A DNA stretch of 64,000 nt from Luteimonas deserti (GTDB lineage: Bacteria; Pseudomonadota; Gammaproteobacteria; Xanthomonadales; Xanthomonadaceae). Shown here in pieces: positions 53,288-62,633 of this stretch; position 1 is the first letter of the stretch, and each line of letters opens with the position of its first letter. The position numbers were made by a program, and so were the translations under genes. Where the stretch lies: contig NZ_JACCJZ010000013.1 in assembly GCF_013425765.1 (NCBI RefSeq), forward strand, positions 124,001 through 188,000, in the 5' to 3' direction. Below the pieces are notes generated by a model, which worked only from the letters and a program-made list of their open reading frames with translations, did not search any database and was not told where the DNA came from.

Positions 53288-53307
53288 CCGTTGCCGAGCC
53301 CCGCCGC

Positions 53308-53781
53308 TCAGTGCACGGGTTCGGGCTCGTCGGCGAACATCTGCGTCTCCATCCATGCATACGCGGCTTCGCTGCCCGGCTGGTTGAAGAGGACCATCAG
53401 CACGACCCACTTGAGGTCGTCGAGATCCAGCTCGTCCTGGTCGAGCGCCATCGCCCGGTCCAGGACGAGCTCGCGCTGGTCCGAATCCAGGACGCCGTGC
53501 TGCTCGAGGAACAGCAGGAAGCCGCGGCACTCGACGTCGAGCCGGTCGAGTTCGGGCCCGGCATAGATGCGGGTCGGCCCGTTCGCCCGGACCGCAGGCA
53601 GGGCGGGGCGCTGATCGGCCAGGGCATCGAGCCAGTCGAAGGCCTTGCTGACTTCCGCGGGGCTGAAACCGGCCTGGAGCAGACCGCTCTGGAGGGTGTC
53701 CCGATCGCGCGCGAGATCGGCGTCCTCGGTGAAATAGTGTTCGAACAGGTAGAGCAGGACATCCAGGATGCTTTCTTTCAT
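53308..53781 (-). CDS. smg: Smg family protein (DUF494)
   Basis: 157-residue conserved protein of unknown function, regularly found beside dprA. It starts [17 protein letters not shown] and contains [17 protein letters not shown] and the C-terminal [14 protein letters not shown], all family-typical. It lies 32 bases after dprA and ends at a strong terminator. Confidence 0.93.
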   Translation of the reverse strand: MKESILDVLLYLFEHYFTEDADLARDRDTLQSGLLQAGFSPAEVSKAFDWLDALADQRPALPAVRANGPTRIYAGPELDRLDVECRGFLLFLEQHGVLDSDQRELVLDRAMALDQDELDLDDLKWVVLMVLFNQPGSEAAYAWMETQMFADEPEPVH

Positions 53782-53813
53782 TTCCCCCGGCCTGCGCCCT
53801 CGGGCGCGGTGTG

Positions 53814-54959
53814 TCAGGACTTTCGGGAATACCGACCGTGTGCGGCTTCGACACGTCCATCCAGCTCCATGACCAGCAGCATGGCCGACAGGCGGGCCAC
53901 CGTCAATCCGCTGCGGGCCACCAGTTCATCCATACCGCTTGGGTCGAAACCGAGTGCGGCCCACAACCGGTTGTAGTCCGGGTCGGCCGGTGCGGAGGGG
54001 CAGGAAGGGGGCGGAGGCGTCGTCGCCTCCCCCTGGGTGGGGGCGGGCAGCCGCATGCGCAAGTCGTCGGCCAGCGCGCCGGCCAACGGTGCCAGCGTGG
54101 CGATCACCTCGTCCGGTGATTCCACCAGCTGGGCGCCGTCCCGGAGCAGGCGGTGGCAGCCGCGCGCCATCGGGTTGTGGATGGAACCGGGGATCGCGAA
54201 CACCTCGCGCCCGGCATCGCCGGCGAGCCGCGCGGTGATCAACGCCCCCGAGCGGTGTGCCGCCTCCACGACCAGGGTGCCGAGCGCGAGGCCGGCGACG
54301 ATCCGGTTACGGCTCGGGAACTGCTCGCGGCGGGCCGGGGTGCCGGGCGGGTATTCGCTGGCGACCGCGCCCCCGGCCGCGATGCGCGCATGCAGGGCGG
54401 TGTTGCTGCGTGGATACGGCTGGTCGATGCCGCTGCCGAGGATCGCCACCGTCAGGCCCCCGGCGTCCAGCGCGGCGGCATGGGCGGCCGCGTCGATGCC
54501 GCTGGCCAGGCCGCTGACGACGGCCAGCCCGGCCGCGACGAAGCTCCGCGCGAACGCGGCTGCGGTATCGCGCCCACCGGCGGTCGGCGCGCGGCTGCCG
54601 ACCACAGCGATCGCCGGGTGCCACAACGCCGTCGGATCCCCGTCCACGAACAGGGCCAGCGGCGGGCTCGGTGCCCGCCGCAGCAGGGCGGGATAGTCCG
54701 GATCGTGCCATCCGAGCAGATGCCGCCGTGGACCCTCGTCGAGCCAGCGACGCGAACGCGCCAGCGCGGCGGGCGGTGCCTGCAGGACGTCGCATTGCGC
54801 GGCGTCGAGGCCGCATGCGCGCCAGGTCGCGGGGCCGCCGGCCAGTGCGGCCAGCGGGTCGCCGGCCCGCTCCAGGAGCAGGCGCCGCGCCGCGGTGCCG
54901 CCGCCGGCATGGACGAGGCGGAGCAGGGCATCGAGTCGACGGTCGGAGTGGGTCGCCAT
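53814..54959 (-). CDS. dprA: DNA processing protein A (natural transformation)
   Basis: Loads RecA on incoming single-stranded DNA during transformation. The 381-residue protein has the Rossmann core ([65 protein letters not shown]). A C-terminal winged-helix-like segment (about 325-381, with [20 protein letters not shown]) corresponds to the DprA DML1 domain. A Pro/Thr-rich linker with PPPPS joins them. It heads dprA-smg. Confidence 0.94.
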   Translation of the reverse strand: MATHSDRRLDALLRLVHAGGGTAARRLLLERAGDPLAALAGGPATWRACGLDAAQCDVLQAPPAALARSRRWLDEGPRRHLLGWHDPDYPALLRRAPSPPLALFVDGDPTALWHPAIAVVGSRAPTAGGRDTAAAFARSFVAAGLAVVSGLASGIDAAAHAAALDAGGLTVAILGSGIDQPYPRSNTALHARIAAGGAVASEYPPGTPARREQFPSRNRIVAGLALGTLVVEAAHRSGALITARLAGDAGREVFAIPGSIHNPMARGCHRLLRDGAQLVESPDEVIATLAPLAGALADDLRMRLPAPTQGEATTPPPPSCPSAPADPDYNRLWAALGFDPSGMDELVARSGLTVARLSAMLLVMELDGRVEAAHGRYSRKS

Positions 54960-55053
54960 GACGCGACCCTAGGCGAGGTGCCGCTGTCCGGCAGTCGGTC
55001 ACGCGCCGGGCGCGCCGTAGGAGATTGCAGCGGAGTCCAGGGTGCCGGAAACG

Positions 55054-55079
55054 GACACGGCGCCCGGAGGCGCCGTGTC
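55054..55079. terminator. Perfect hairpin between the LysM gene and dprA
   Basis: GACACGGCGCC, loop CGGA, GGCGCCGTGTC: an 11-bp perfect stem, 24 bases after the LysM gene stop. No strong T-run on the minus strand. Confidence 0.6.
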
Positions 55080-55102
55080 GGGACCACATCGCATCCTGCG
55101 GA

Positions 55103-56254
55103 TCAGTAAGGCGCGTCGGGGTGCTTGAGGCGGTAACCGGTCTGCACCGGCTTGGTCCCTTCCATCACCAGCGCATAGCTCACATGGTCGAAGGTGCGGA
55201 ACACCATCGCATGGGCGGCGTACTCGTCGGGCATACGGTCGCGGCGGCTGCCGGCGTTCGGTGCCTCGGTCATCTGCGAGGAGTTCGGATAGCGCACGCG
55301 ATCGACGACATTCGGGCCTTCGCGCCAGATCGAGAACACCGTGCCGTTGTCGACACCCGATGCGCGACCGGCGGAGATCGCGATCACGTCGCGCGGTCCA
55401 CCGGTGAGCAGCATGTCGGCCACGCCGAGCACCTGGGGATCGGCGGCCAGTGCGTCGGCCACGGGCGGATGCGGGAAGAACTGCAGGTCGTAGGGCTGCG
55501 GATTCACCGGCACGAGGCGGTCGCCGGGACGGGCTTCGAAGCCGTTGTTGTCGACCGTGAGCGTCGCCATCTCGCTGTCGGTGGTCGGGCCACGGACCAC
55601 GGTGGCCACGCCCATCTGGACCATCTCGTAACCGAGGAACGCGTCCTGGCCACGCAGGCGGGGCAGTACCTGCCGCCACAGATCGCTCTCGCCGGCAATG
55701 CGCTTGCCGCGGAAATCGAGATCGCGCGAGCGCCGCGCACCGTAGAACTCGGTTGCCGCACGCTGGATCGCATAGCGCTGGCCCGGCTGCGCGCCGGCCA
55801 GACCGGCGACGTAGATCGCGCGCTCGGCGCTGCCGCGCAGGCGGGAATCCTCGGCAGCGACCACGTAGGGCAACTGTTCGAAATCGAACACGATGCTGCG
55901 GTTCTTCAGGAACGGCTCGATGTCCGACAACGCGATGGCATTGATCGGCGCCTCGGCGCGCGGGCCCGGCTGTGCCGTCACCCGGTTGAGGTAGGCCAGG
56001 CTGATCACGTCGCCCGGATAGATCAGGTGCGGATTGGCGATCTGCGGATTGGCCTGCCAGATTTCCGGCCAGAGCCAGGGCCGGTCGAGGAACCGTCCGG
56101 CGATCCCCCACAGCGTGTCCCCGCGGACCACGACATAGGTCTCGGGATGATCGCCGCGCATCTGCTGCGCGGCCGCGTACGTTGTGACGGTCAGCAGCGC
56201 GACGGCGCAAACCGTGCGAAGCGACCTTGAAAGGCGCTGAAGCCTGCCGGCCAT
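55103..56254 (-). CDS. LysM-domain periplasmic protein
   Basis: 383-residue exported protein. A signal peptide (to about TTYAAAQ) is followed by one LysM domain at about 38-90 (YVVVRGDTLWGIAGRFLD, NPHLIYPGDVISL), which binds peptidoglycan. A long C-terminal region follows without an obvious catalytic motif (NGTVFSIWREGPNVVDRVRY near the end). AGGGGAG lies upstream of the ATG at 56254. It is the usual gene divergent from def in xanthomonads. Its precise role in the envelope is unknown. Confidence 0.85.
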   Translation of the reverse strand: MAGRLQRLSRSLRTVCAVALLTVTTYAAAQQMRGDHPETYVVVRGDTLWGIAGRFLDRPWLWPEIWQANPQIANPHLIYPGDVISLAYLNRVTAQPGPRAEAPINAIALSDIEPFLKNRSIVFDFEQLPYVVAAEDSRLRGSAERAIYVAGLAGAQPGQRYAIQRAATEFYGARRSRDLDFRGKRIAGESDLWRQVLPRLRGQDAFLGYEMVQMGVATVVRGPTTDSEMATLTVDNNGFEARPGDRLVPVNPQPYDLQFFPHPPVADALAADPQVLGVADMLLTGGPRDVIAISAGRASGVDNGTVFSIWREGPNVVDRVRYPNSSQMTEAPNAGSRRDRMPDEYAAHAMVFRTFDHVSYALVMEGTKPVQTGYRLKHPDAPY

Positions 56255-56293
56255 CCTGTTGCTCCCCTTGAAGTTTTCCCCTTGCAGCGGCGC

Positions 56294-56343
56294 AATATAG
56301 CCTGAAACCCTCGCGCGGACGCAAGTGCACTGCACGTTACAAT
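56294..56343. promoter_or_regulatory. Divergent promoter elements, LysM gene and def
   Basis: Minus strand: TTGCGT (56324-56319), 19-bp spacer, TATATT (56299-56294) toward the LysM gene. Plus strand: TACAAT (56338-56343) toward def, with a weak -35. Tentative. Confidence 0.3.
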
Positions 56344-56389
56344 GCCGCGCTCCTCTCCGCGGCTGTGACCGCCTTCGCTGTTCGACACC

Positions 56390-56905
56390 ATGGCCCTGCT
56401 CCCGATCCTCGAATATCCCAATGCCGGGCTGCGCAAGACCGCCGCTCCGGTCACCGACCAGCGCTTCGCCGACCCCGCGTTCCAGCGTCTGCTCGACGAC
56501 ATGTTCCAGACCATGTACGAAGCGCCCGGCATCGGCCTGGCGTCCACCCAGGTCGACGTGTTCGAACGCTTCATGGTGGTCGACGTCACCGAGACGCGCG
56601 ACCAGCCGCTGGTGTTCGTCAACCCGGTGATCCGCGACCGCTCGGCGGACCTGCGCGTGCACACCGAGGGCTGCCTGTCGATTCCCGGCGTGTTCGCCGA
56701 CGTGACCCGCGCCGACGGCATCGTGGTCGACGCCTTCGACCGCGAGGGCAAGCCCTTCTCGCTGACCGTGGACGGGCTGCTCGCCACCTGCGTGCAGCAC
56801 GAGCTGGACCATCTCGACGGCAAACTCTTCATCGACTATCTCTCGCCGCTCAAGCGCGATCGCGCGATCAAGAAGCTCGAGAAGCTGCGCAAGGGCCGTG
56901 ACTAG
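56390..56905 (+). CDS. def: Peptide deformylase
   Basis: Removes the formyl group from nascent N-terminal methionine. The 171-residue metalloenzyme has all three family motifs: [10 protein letters not shown] (motif 1, with the usual Ala-Gln region slightly altered), EGCLSIPGV (metal Cys) and [10 protein letters not shown] (two metal His and the catalytic Glu). It starts at the ATG at 56390 ([16 protein letters not shown]) and heads the def-fmt-rsmB block. Confidence 0.96.
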   Translation: MALLPILEYPNAGLRKTAAPVTDQRFADPAFQRLLDDMFQTMYEAPGIGLASTQVDVFERFMVVDVTETRDQPLVFVNPVIRDRSADLRVHTEGCLSIPGVFADVTRADGIVVDAFDREGKPFSLTVDGLLATCVQHELDHLDGKLFIDYLSPLKRDRAIKKLEKLRKGRD

Positions 56906-57028
56906 TGGGGCCGAGGTCGTGACGGTGGGACGGGAGGGGCCGGGCGCCGCGGATCCGCGGTCGACGCGGCCCTGCGGCGTGCCCGCCGCCGGCGTGCCGG
57001 GCTCCGCCGATCGCGGGGCGCGCCACGG

Positions 57029-57958
57029 ATGAGACTCGTCTTTGCCGGCACGCCCGAGTTCGCCGTGCCGTCGCTGCTGGCTGCCGACGTCGCCAGCGAG
57101 GTCGTCGCGGTGTACACCCAGCCCGATCGCCCCGCGGGCCGTGGACGCATGCTGACGCCGTCGCCGGTCAAGCAGGCGGCGCTGACGCGGGGCATCGCAG
57201 TACGACAGCCGGCCCGGCTGAAGGGGCGGGAGGTGCTCGATGCGCTGCGCGCGCTGGAGCCCGACCTGATGATCGTGGTGGCCTATGGCCTGCTGCTGCC
57301 CCAGGCGGTCCTCGACATCCCGCGCTTCGGCTGCTGGAACGTACACGCCTCGCTGCTGCCGCGCTGGCGCGGCGCGGCCCCCATCCAGCGCGCGATCCAG
57401 GCCGGCGACAGCGAAACGGGCGTGTGCCTGATGCAGATGGAAAAAGGCCTCGACACCGGGCCGGTGCTGCTGCGTCAGACGCTTCCGATCGAATCCGACG
57501 ACACCGGTGGCCGTCTGCACGACCGGCTGGCCGCGCTCGGCGCGCAGGTGCTGGCCGACGGCCTGGGCCTGTTGCGTGCCGGCATCCGGCCGGTGGCGCA
57601 GCCGCAGCCCCACGAAGGCGTGACCTATGCGCACAAGCTGGACAAGGCCGAGGCACGGCTCGACTGGGCCGGCCCGGCGCGCGCCCTGGCCGATACCGTG
57701 CGCGCGTTCGACCCGTGGCCGGTGGCCGAGGCCGAGGTGGCCGGCGAGCGCCTGCGGATCCATGCCGCACAGGCCCTGCCGCTCGCCCATGGCGCCGCGC
57801 CGGGCACCGTCGTGTTCGCCGGTCCCCAGGGCATCGACATCGCCTGCGGAGACGGCGCGCTGCGCCTGCTGCGGGTGCAACGCGCGGGTGGCAAGGTGAT
57901 CGCGGCCGCCGACTATCTCAATGCGCGGCGCGACCTGCGCGGCGCGGCGTCGGGCTGA
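57029..57958 (+). CDS. fmt: Methionyl-tRNA formyltransferase
   Basis: Formylates initiator Met-tRNA using 10-formyl-tetrahydrofolate. The 309-residue protein has the formyltransferase core ([36 protein letters not shown] with the catalytic Asn/His and formyl-binding loop, and the Asp region [11 protein letters not shown]). A C-terminal tRNA-binding OB-like domain completes it. It follows def by 123 bases and precedes rsmB by one base. Confidence 0.96.
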   Translation: MRLVFAGTPEFAVPSLLAADVASEVVAVYTQPDRPAGRGRMLTPSPVKQAALTRGIAVRQPARLKGREVLDALRALEPDLMIVVAYGLLLPQAVLDIPRFGCWNVHASLLPRWRGAAPIQRAIQAGDSETGVCLMQMEKGLDTGPVLLRQTLPIESDDTGGRLHDRLAALGAQVLADGLGLLRAGIRPVAQPQPHEGVTYAHKLDKAEARLDWAGPARALADTVRAFDPWPVAEAEVAGERLRIHAAQALPLAHGAAPGTVVFAGPQGIDIACGDGALRLLRVQRAGGKVIAAADYLNARRDLRGAASG

Positions 57959-57959
57959 C

Positions 57960-59267
57960 ATGGCCGGCGCAGCCGTACCCGGCGCCGGCGTGCGCGTGCA
58001 TGCGGCCGAGGTGCTCGACGCGGTGCTGCACCGCGGGGTCTCGCTGAAGGCGAGTCTGGCGAGCACGCTGCCGCAGCTTGCGGATGCGCGCGACCGCGCA
58101 CTGCTCGAGGCGATCTGCTTTTCGGCGCTGCGCGGGCGCGCGCGCTACGACCGTGCGCTGGCGTCGTGGATGCCGAGGCCGCTTGGCCAGCGCGACGCAT
58201 CGCTCCGCGCGCTGCTGTATGCGGGGTTCGCCCAGCTCGATCCGCTCGGTCTACCCGCGCATGCCGCACTGTCGGCCACCGTGGACGCCGCCCGCGGGCT
58301 CGGACGCAGCCATCAGGCCGGTCTGGTCAACGCCTTGTTGCGCCGCGCGCAGCGCGACGGCCTGCCCGCGGCGACGCCCGAGGACGTCTGGCCGGCGTGG
58401 CTGCTCGCGGAGCTGCGCACCGACTGGCCCGATGCGGTCGACGCGATCACCCTTGCCAGCGAGCGCATGGCGCCGCAGTGGCTGCGTGTGAACGGCCGGC
58501 GCCTCACGCGTGCCGCCTTCGCCCGACGGCTCGCCGATGCCGGCATCGAAGCCGCGAGTTCCGCGTCCGCGCCCGACGGTCTGTGCGTGCCGATCCCGGT
58601 ACCGGTGGATGCCTTGCCCGGGTTCGCCGAAGGCGATGTCTCGATCCAGGACGGCGCGGCGCAACTGGTGGCCGATGCGCTCGCGCCACCCTCGGGGGGG
58701 CGGGTGCTGGATGCCTGCGCGGCGCCGGGCGGCAAGAGTGCACACCTGCTCGAACGCGATCCCGCCCTGCGCCTGGTCGCGCTCGAGATCGCGCCGGCGC
58801 GCGTGGCGCGCATCACCGAGACCTTCGCCCGGCTCGGCATCGGCGAACGCGCCAGCGTGCGCGCAGTGGATGCGCTGGACCTCGGGCGCTGGTGGGACGG
58901 CGTGCCGTTCGACGCGGTTCTCGTCGACGCGCCGTGCTCGGCGACCGGGATCGTGCGGCGTCAGCCCGACGTGCTGCTGCACCGCCGCGAGCGCGACATC
59001 GATGCGCTCGTCGCCCTGCAGGCGCGTCTGCTGGACACGCTCGCCGGGGTGGTCGCACCCGGCGGAACGCTGCTCTATGCCACCTGTTCGATCCTGCGCC
59101 GGGAGAACAGCGCGCAGGTCGCCGATTTTCTCGCGCGGCACCCCGAATTCGCGCTCGCGCCGCTGGATGCCCGGTTCGGTCGCGACACCGGCACCGGTCA
59201 CCAGCGGCTGCCGGGCGACGATGCGATGGACGGGTTCTTCTACGCGCGGCTCGTGCGCGCCGCCTGA
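57960..59267 (+). CDS. rsmB: 16S rRNA m5C967 methyltransferase
   Basis: 435-residue enzyme with an N-terminal NusB-like RNA-binding domain (about 10-150) and a C-terminal SAM-dependent methylase domain. The SAM loop is DACAAPGGKSAHLLE. The two cysteines of the m5C mechanism are in VDAPCSATGIVRR and YATCSILRREN. The ATG at 57960 lies one base after the fmt stop. Confidence 0.95.
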   Translation: MAGAAVPGAGVRVHAAEVLDAVLHRGVSLKASLASTLPQLADARDRALLEAICFSALRGRARYDRALASWMPRPLGQRDASLRALLYAGFAQLDPLGLPAHAALSATVDAARGLGRSHQAGLVNALLRRAQRDGLPAATPEDVWPAWLLAELRTDWPDAVDAITLASERMAPQWLRVNGRRLTRAAFARRLADAGIEAASSASAPDGLCVPIPVPVDALPGFAEGDVSIQDGAAQLVADALAPPSGGRVLDACAAPGGKSAHLLERDPALRLVALEIAPARVARITETFARLGIGERASVRAVDALDLGRWWDGVPFDAVLVDAPCSATGIVRRQPDVLLHRRERDIDALVALQARLLDTLAGVVAPGGTLLYATCSILRRENSAQVADFLARHPEFALAPLDARFGRDTGTGHQRLPGDDAMDGFFYARLVRAA

Positions 59268-59308
59268 GCTGCGCCGAGTCGCGACATGCGCCCGGTAGAA
59301 TCGCCGCC

Positions 59309-60142
59309 ATGCCGACCCCCGCCGCCAGCCTGATCATCAGCGCCTACAACAACGCCGACTGGCTGCAACGCTGCCTGTGGGGCTATGCGCGCCAGGACCG
59401 CACGGATTTCGAGTTGATCGTCACCGACGACGGCTCCGGGCCGGATGTCGGGGCGCTGGTCGAGCGCATGGCCGCCGAGCTGCCGTTCCCGGTGCGCCAC
59501 GTCTGGCACGAGGACGCGGGCTTCAGGAAGTGCACCATCCTCAACCGCGGCATCGAGGTGGCGCGCGCCGACTACCTGGTGTTTTCCGACGGCGACTGCG
59601 TGCCGCGCGCGGATTTCGTCAGCCAGCACCTGCGCCTGCGCGAACCCGGGCGGTATCTCGGTGGCGGTTACTGCAAATTGCCGATGGACCTCAGCCGGAA
59701 GATCGACCGCGACGTCATCGCGCGGGGCCTGCACACCGATCTCGACTGGCTCAAGGCCAACGGTCTGCCGCGCAGGAAGCGCTCGCTCAAGCTCTGGGCG
59801 CGGCCGGGCTGGCGCGAGCGCGTGCTCAACGCCGCCACGCCGACCAAGCCGCGCTGGGCCGGCAACAACGCCTCGGGCTGGAAGGCCGACCTCGTGCGCG
59901 TCAACGGCTTCGACGAGCGCATGACCTACGGCGGCGAGGATCTCGAACTCGGCGAGCGGCTCGCCAATGCCGGCGTCACCGGCAAGCAGATCCGCTTCTC
60001 AGCGGTGTGCGTGCATCTCGACCACGCGCGTGGCTACGTCAAGCCGGAGATGAAGGCCGCCAACCAGGCGATCCGCGATGCGGTGCAGGCCGGACGGCGG
60101 ACCTGGACCGAATTCGGTCTGGTGCACGGGCCGAAGGCCTGA
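59309..60142 (+). CDS. Family-2 glycosyltransferase
   Basis: 277-residue cytoplasmic GT-A glycosyltransferase. The nucleotide-sugar segment is ASLIISAYNNADWL, the metal-binding DxD equivalent is FSDGDCVPR, and the conserved NASGWKADLVRVNGFDERMTYGGEDLELG is the ED-type active-site region of the chondroitin-polymerase-like/WaaV-like group. The start is ATG 59309, 42 bases after rsmB. It is likely to build lipopolysaccharide or another surface glycan; donor and acceptor are unknown. Confidence 0.85.
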   Translation: MPTPAASLIISAYNNADWLQRCLWGYARQDRTDFELIVTDDGSGPDVGALVERMAAELPFPVRHVWHEDAGFRKCTILNRGIEVARADYLVFSDGDCVPRADFVSQHLRLREPGRYLGGGYCKLPMDLSRKIDRDVIARGLHTDLDWLKANGLPRRKRSLKLWARPGWRERVLNAATPTKPRWAGNNASGWKADLVRVNGFDERMTYGGEDLELGERLANAGVTGKQIRFSAVCVHLDHARGYVKPEMKAANQAIRDAVQAGRRTWTEFGLVHGPKA

Positions 60143-60829
60143 GGTCGAGCCGGGGGACGGTGCGTGTGCGCGCCTGATGGTCGGGCGGGTACGGCGCTTC
60201 GCGCGCGATCGGGCTCCAGCGGGACCGCTTGTCACGCGGATTTCCACAGCGCAACAGGCGGATCGCGCGTGTCGTCCTGCGCGTCTCCGCCGTCGACCAA
60301 GGGGCTCGGCCAAGCCTGCTGGCGCACGGTCCGAGGAGGGCGGTGACAATGCACCGATCGATCGCACCGATGGCGAAGCGTGCGCGCGCGCGATCGGGAA
60401 GTTCCGGGACCGCCGATTCCAAACGAGCGCGTCTCGGCACTGCGTGCGGATTGCGCACGTCATCCTGCGCGTCCGCATCGTCGACGGGTCGGGCCATCAA
60501 CGCCCCCTGATGCGCGGGCGGGAGCCGGTGACGGCATCGCGATCGATCGCACCGAGAGCGAAGCGATCGCGCGTGATCGAGAGTTTCGCGGACCGCCGAT
60601 TCCGGGCGAGCGCGCTTCAGCAAGGGCGTGCGGGCGGATCGCGCGGCTCATTCCGCGCGTCCGCAGCGTCGGTGAGCCGGGCCTGGCAGGGCCTGACGCG
60701 CGGGGCGGGCCGGTGACGGCGCAACGCTCGATCGACCCGGATGCAGGTGGGCGGCCGTGCACGAGCGGGCATCACCGCGACCGCCCGCCGCGCGCGCCCT
60801 GCAAATGTGTGCGCGGGCAGGGCGAGCGC
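60143..60829. other. Gene-free stretch with tandem degenerate repeats
   Basis: 687 bp between convergent glycosyltransferase genes. It is mostly filled by three ~184-bp repeats (separate entry). Reading frames across it do not keep phase between units, so it is not judged coding. Confidence 0.6.
60187..60750 (+). repeat. Three degenerate ~184-bp tandem repeats
   Basis: Corresponding landmarks recur at 60205 (GCGATCGGG), 60390 (GCGATCGGG) and 60573 (GTGATCGAG), that is periods of 185 and 183. Each unit continues through GGGACCGC or GGACCGCCGATTCC, a GCGGAT(T/C)GCGC segment, GCGCGTC-CGC, and ends near GGTGAC followed by CGATCGA. The second and third units share about 12-base blocks. The first is more diverged. 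Confidence 0.65.
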
Positions 60830-61594
60830 TCAGGACACCGCGCGCAGGCGCCGGTATTTTTCCATCACGTAACCGGCCTGTGCCTTGTGGAAGCGCCAGC
60901 CCGGCGCGCCGTCGAGGAATGCGCCGCGCAACAGGTACTGCTTGAGCAGATACGCGGCGGCATGCAGGGGGCCGTCGAGCGCGCTGGCGCGCTTGCCGGC
61001 GTCGCGACGCTGCTGCGCCCACAGCGTGGCGTACTTCGACAGTTTGTCGACGTGCTCGGCGTAGCTGCGCGAGGTGTCGTGCTCGAAATCGGCATCGAGC
61101 TTCGCAACCGTCTTGCCCTCCAGATCCGGGCGTTCGTGCACCTGCGAGGGCAGATAACGCCAGCCCGCGCGGACCAGGCGCTCCATCGGCTCGCCGCCGC
61201 GCAGGCGATGGCCGAGGAACCAGTTGCGGCGGGTCAGCAGCCAGGCATCGGCGGTCTCGACACGGCCATTTGCGAACAGTGCGCGGATCGTCGCCTCGGT
61301 GCCCGGCGACAGCCATTCGTCCGCGTCGAGCAGCAACAGCCAGTCGTGCGCGGCCAGCGTATTGGCGAAGGTCTTCTGCGCCGCATAGCCCAGCCAGTCC
61401 TGGTGCACGACACGCGCGCCGTGCGCGGTGGCGACTTCGACCGTGTCGTCGGTCGAGCCGGAATCCACGACGACGAGTTCGGCGCACAGGCCGCGCATCG
61501 AATCGAGGCAGCGGCCGATGCGGTCGCCCTCGTTCTTCGTAATGACGACGCCGGAGATCGGCAGCGGCGCGATGGCGGAGGCGGGAATCGACAT
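60830..61594 (-). CDS. Family-2 glycosyltransferase, LPS-core type (WaaE/KdtX-like)
   Basis: 254-residue GT-A enzyme. It has ISGVVITKNEGDRIGRCLDS at the N terminus, VVDSGSTDDTVEVA and the DxD motif LLLDADEW. QVHERPDLEGK and the C-terminal helical part with LHAAAYLLKQYLLRGAFLDG are typical of the WaaE/KdtX beta-1,4-glucosyltransferase group, which adds glucose to the inner core. The start at 61594 gives MSIPASAIAPLPISG. It diverges from the next glycosyltransferase by about 90 bases. Confidence 0.85.
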   Translation of the reverse strand: MSIPASAIAPLPISGVVITKNEGDRIGRCLDSMRGLCAELVVVDSGSTDDTVEVATAHGARVVHQDWLGYAAQKTFANTLAAHDWLLLLDADEWLSPGTEATIRALFANGRVETADAWLLTRRNWFLGHRLRGGEPMERLVRAGWRYLPSQVHERPDLEGKTVAKLDADFEHDTSRSYAEHVDKLSKYATLWAQQRRDAGKRASALDGPLHAAAYLLKQYLLRGAFLDGAPGWRFHKAQAGYVMEKYRRLRAVS

Positions 61595-61684
61595 GTCGCG
61601 ATTGTCGCCGATCACGCGGGCCGCGTCCGGGCGCGGCGGGGCGCGTTGGTATGATGCCGGCGCCGCATGCGCGGCGTCGCCCCG

Positions 61685-62620
61685 ATGTCCATGACCGCGT
61701 CCGTCCGCCCCACCGTCAGCGTGCTCGTCTCGAGCTACAACTACGCCGCGTTCGTCGTCGAGGCGATCGAGTCGGTGCTCGCGCAGACCGAGCCGGCGCT
61801 GGAGATCATCATCGTGGACGACGGCTCGCGCGACGGCTCGCCCGAGCTGCTGCGTCGGCACTACGGCGACCATCCCGAGGTCACGCTGATCGAGCAGGCC
61901 AACGGCGGCCAGCTGCAGGCCTGGATCACCGGATTCGCGCAGGCGCGCGGCGACATCATCGCGCTCCTCGATTCCGACGATCGCTGGAACCCCGATTACC
62001 TGCAGCGCATCGTCGACGTCTACGCCGCGCGGCCCGAGGTCGATTTCGTCTACACGAACATGCAGCTGTTCGGCGATCTCGGCGAGCCGATGTTCAAGCC
62101 CGGCCCGGATCGCGACCTCGGCCTGTCGATCCTGCTCAACGCCTACTACCACCGCTTCCAGGGCGCGGCGACCTCGGCGGTGAGCCTGCGCAGCGCGCTG
62201 ATGGCGCGCCTGCTGGCCCTGCCGCCCGAGCGCGCCGCCGACTGGCTGTCGCGTCCGGACGACTGCATCGTCTACGGCGCCGACATCCTCGGCGCGCACA
62301 AGGTCTATCTGGCCGACACCCTGGTCGGCCATCGCGAACACGGCAGCAACGCGCTCAAGTCCTTCGGGCCGTCGCCGCTGCGTGTGTACCGGCACGTCGT
62401 CGGCAGCGAACGCATGCTGGAGTTCTATCGCCGGCAGGCCGGCATCACGCCGCGCTGGCTGCGCATGGCCAAGGCCGAGTTCCGCACCAAGCCCGCGCCG
62501 ACGTTCTGGGAACTGCGTGCCTACAGCTGGCTGCTGTTCCAGGCACCGATGCCGCTGGCCAAGCGCATCGAGCACTGGGTGGGCATGCTCGGTCACTACC
62601 TGAAATCGCGCCGCCGCTGA
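61685..62620 (+). CDS. Family-2 glycosyltransferase
   Basis: 311-residue GT-A enzyme with VSVLVSSYNYAAFVVEAI, IIIVDDGSRDGSPELL and the DxD motif ALLDSDDRWNPDY, followed by a family-variable C-terminal half with NGGQLQAWITGFAQA. The start is uncertain: ATG codons at 61667, 61685 and 61691 are in frame and none has a good ribosome site. 61685 is a compromise. It is probably involved in surface polysaccharide synthesis with the neighbouring glycosyltransferases. Confidence 0.82.
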   Translation: MSMTASVRPTVSVLVSSYNYAAFVVEAIESVLAQTEPALEIIIVDDGSRDGSPELLRRHYGDHPEVTLIEQANGGQLQAWITGFAQARGDIIALLDSDDRWNPDYLQRIVDVYAARPEVDFVYTNMQLFGDLGEPMFKPGPDRDLGLSILLNAYYHRFQGAATSAVSLRSALMARLLALPPERAADWLSRPDDCIVYGADILGAHKVYLADTLVGHREHGSNALKSFGPSPLRVYRHVVGSERMLEFYRRQAGITPRWLRMAKAEFRTKPAPTFWELRAYSWLLFQAPMPLAKRIEHWVGMLGHYLKSRRR

Positions 62621-62633
62621 GCGGCGCGCGCCG

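Noticed and set aside
60164-60820. Small proteins in the tandem-repeat stretch
   Set aside because: Repeat periods of 185 and 183 shift the reading frame between units, so similarity is at the DNA level only.
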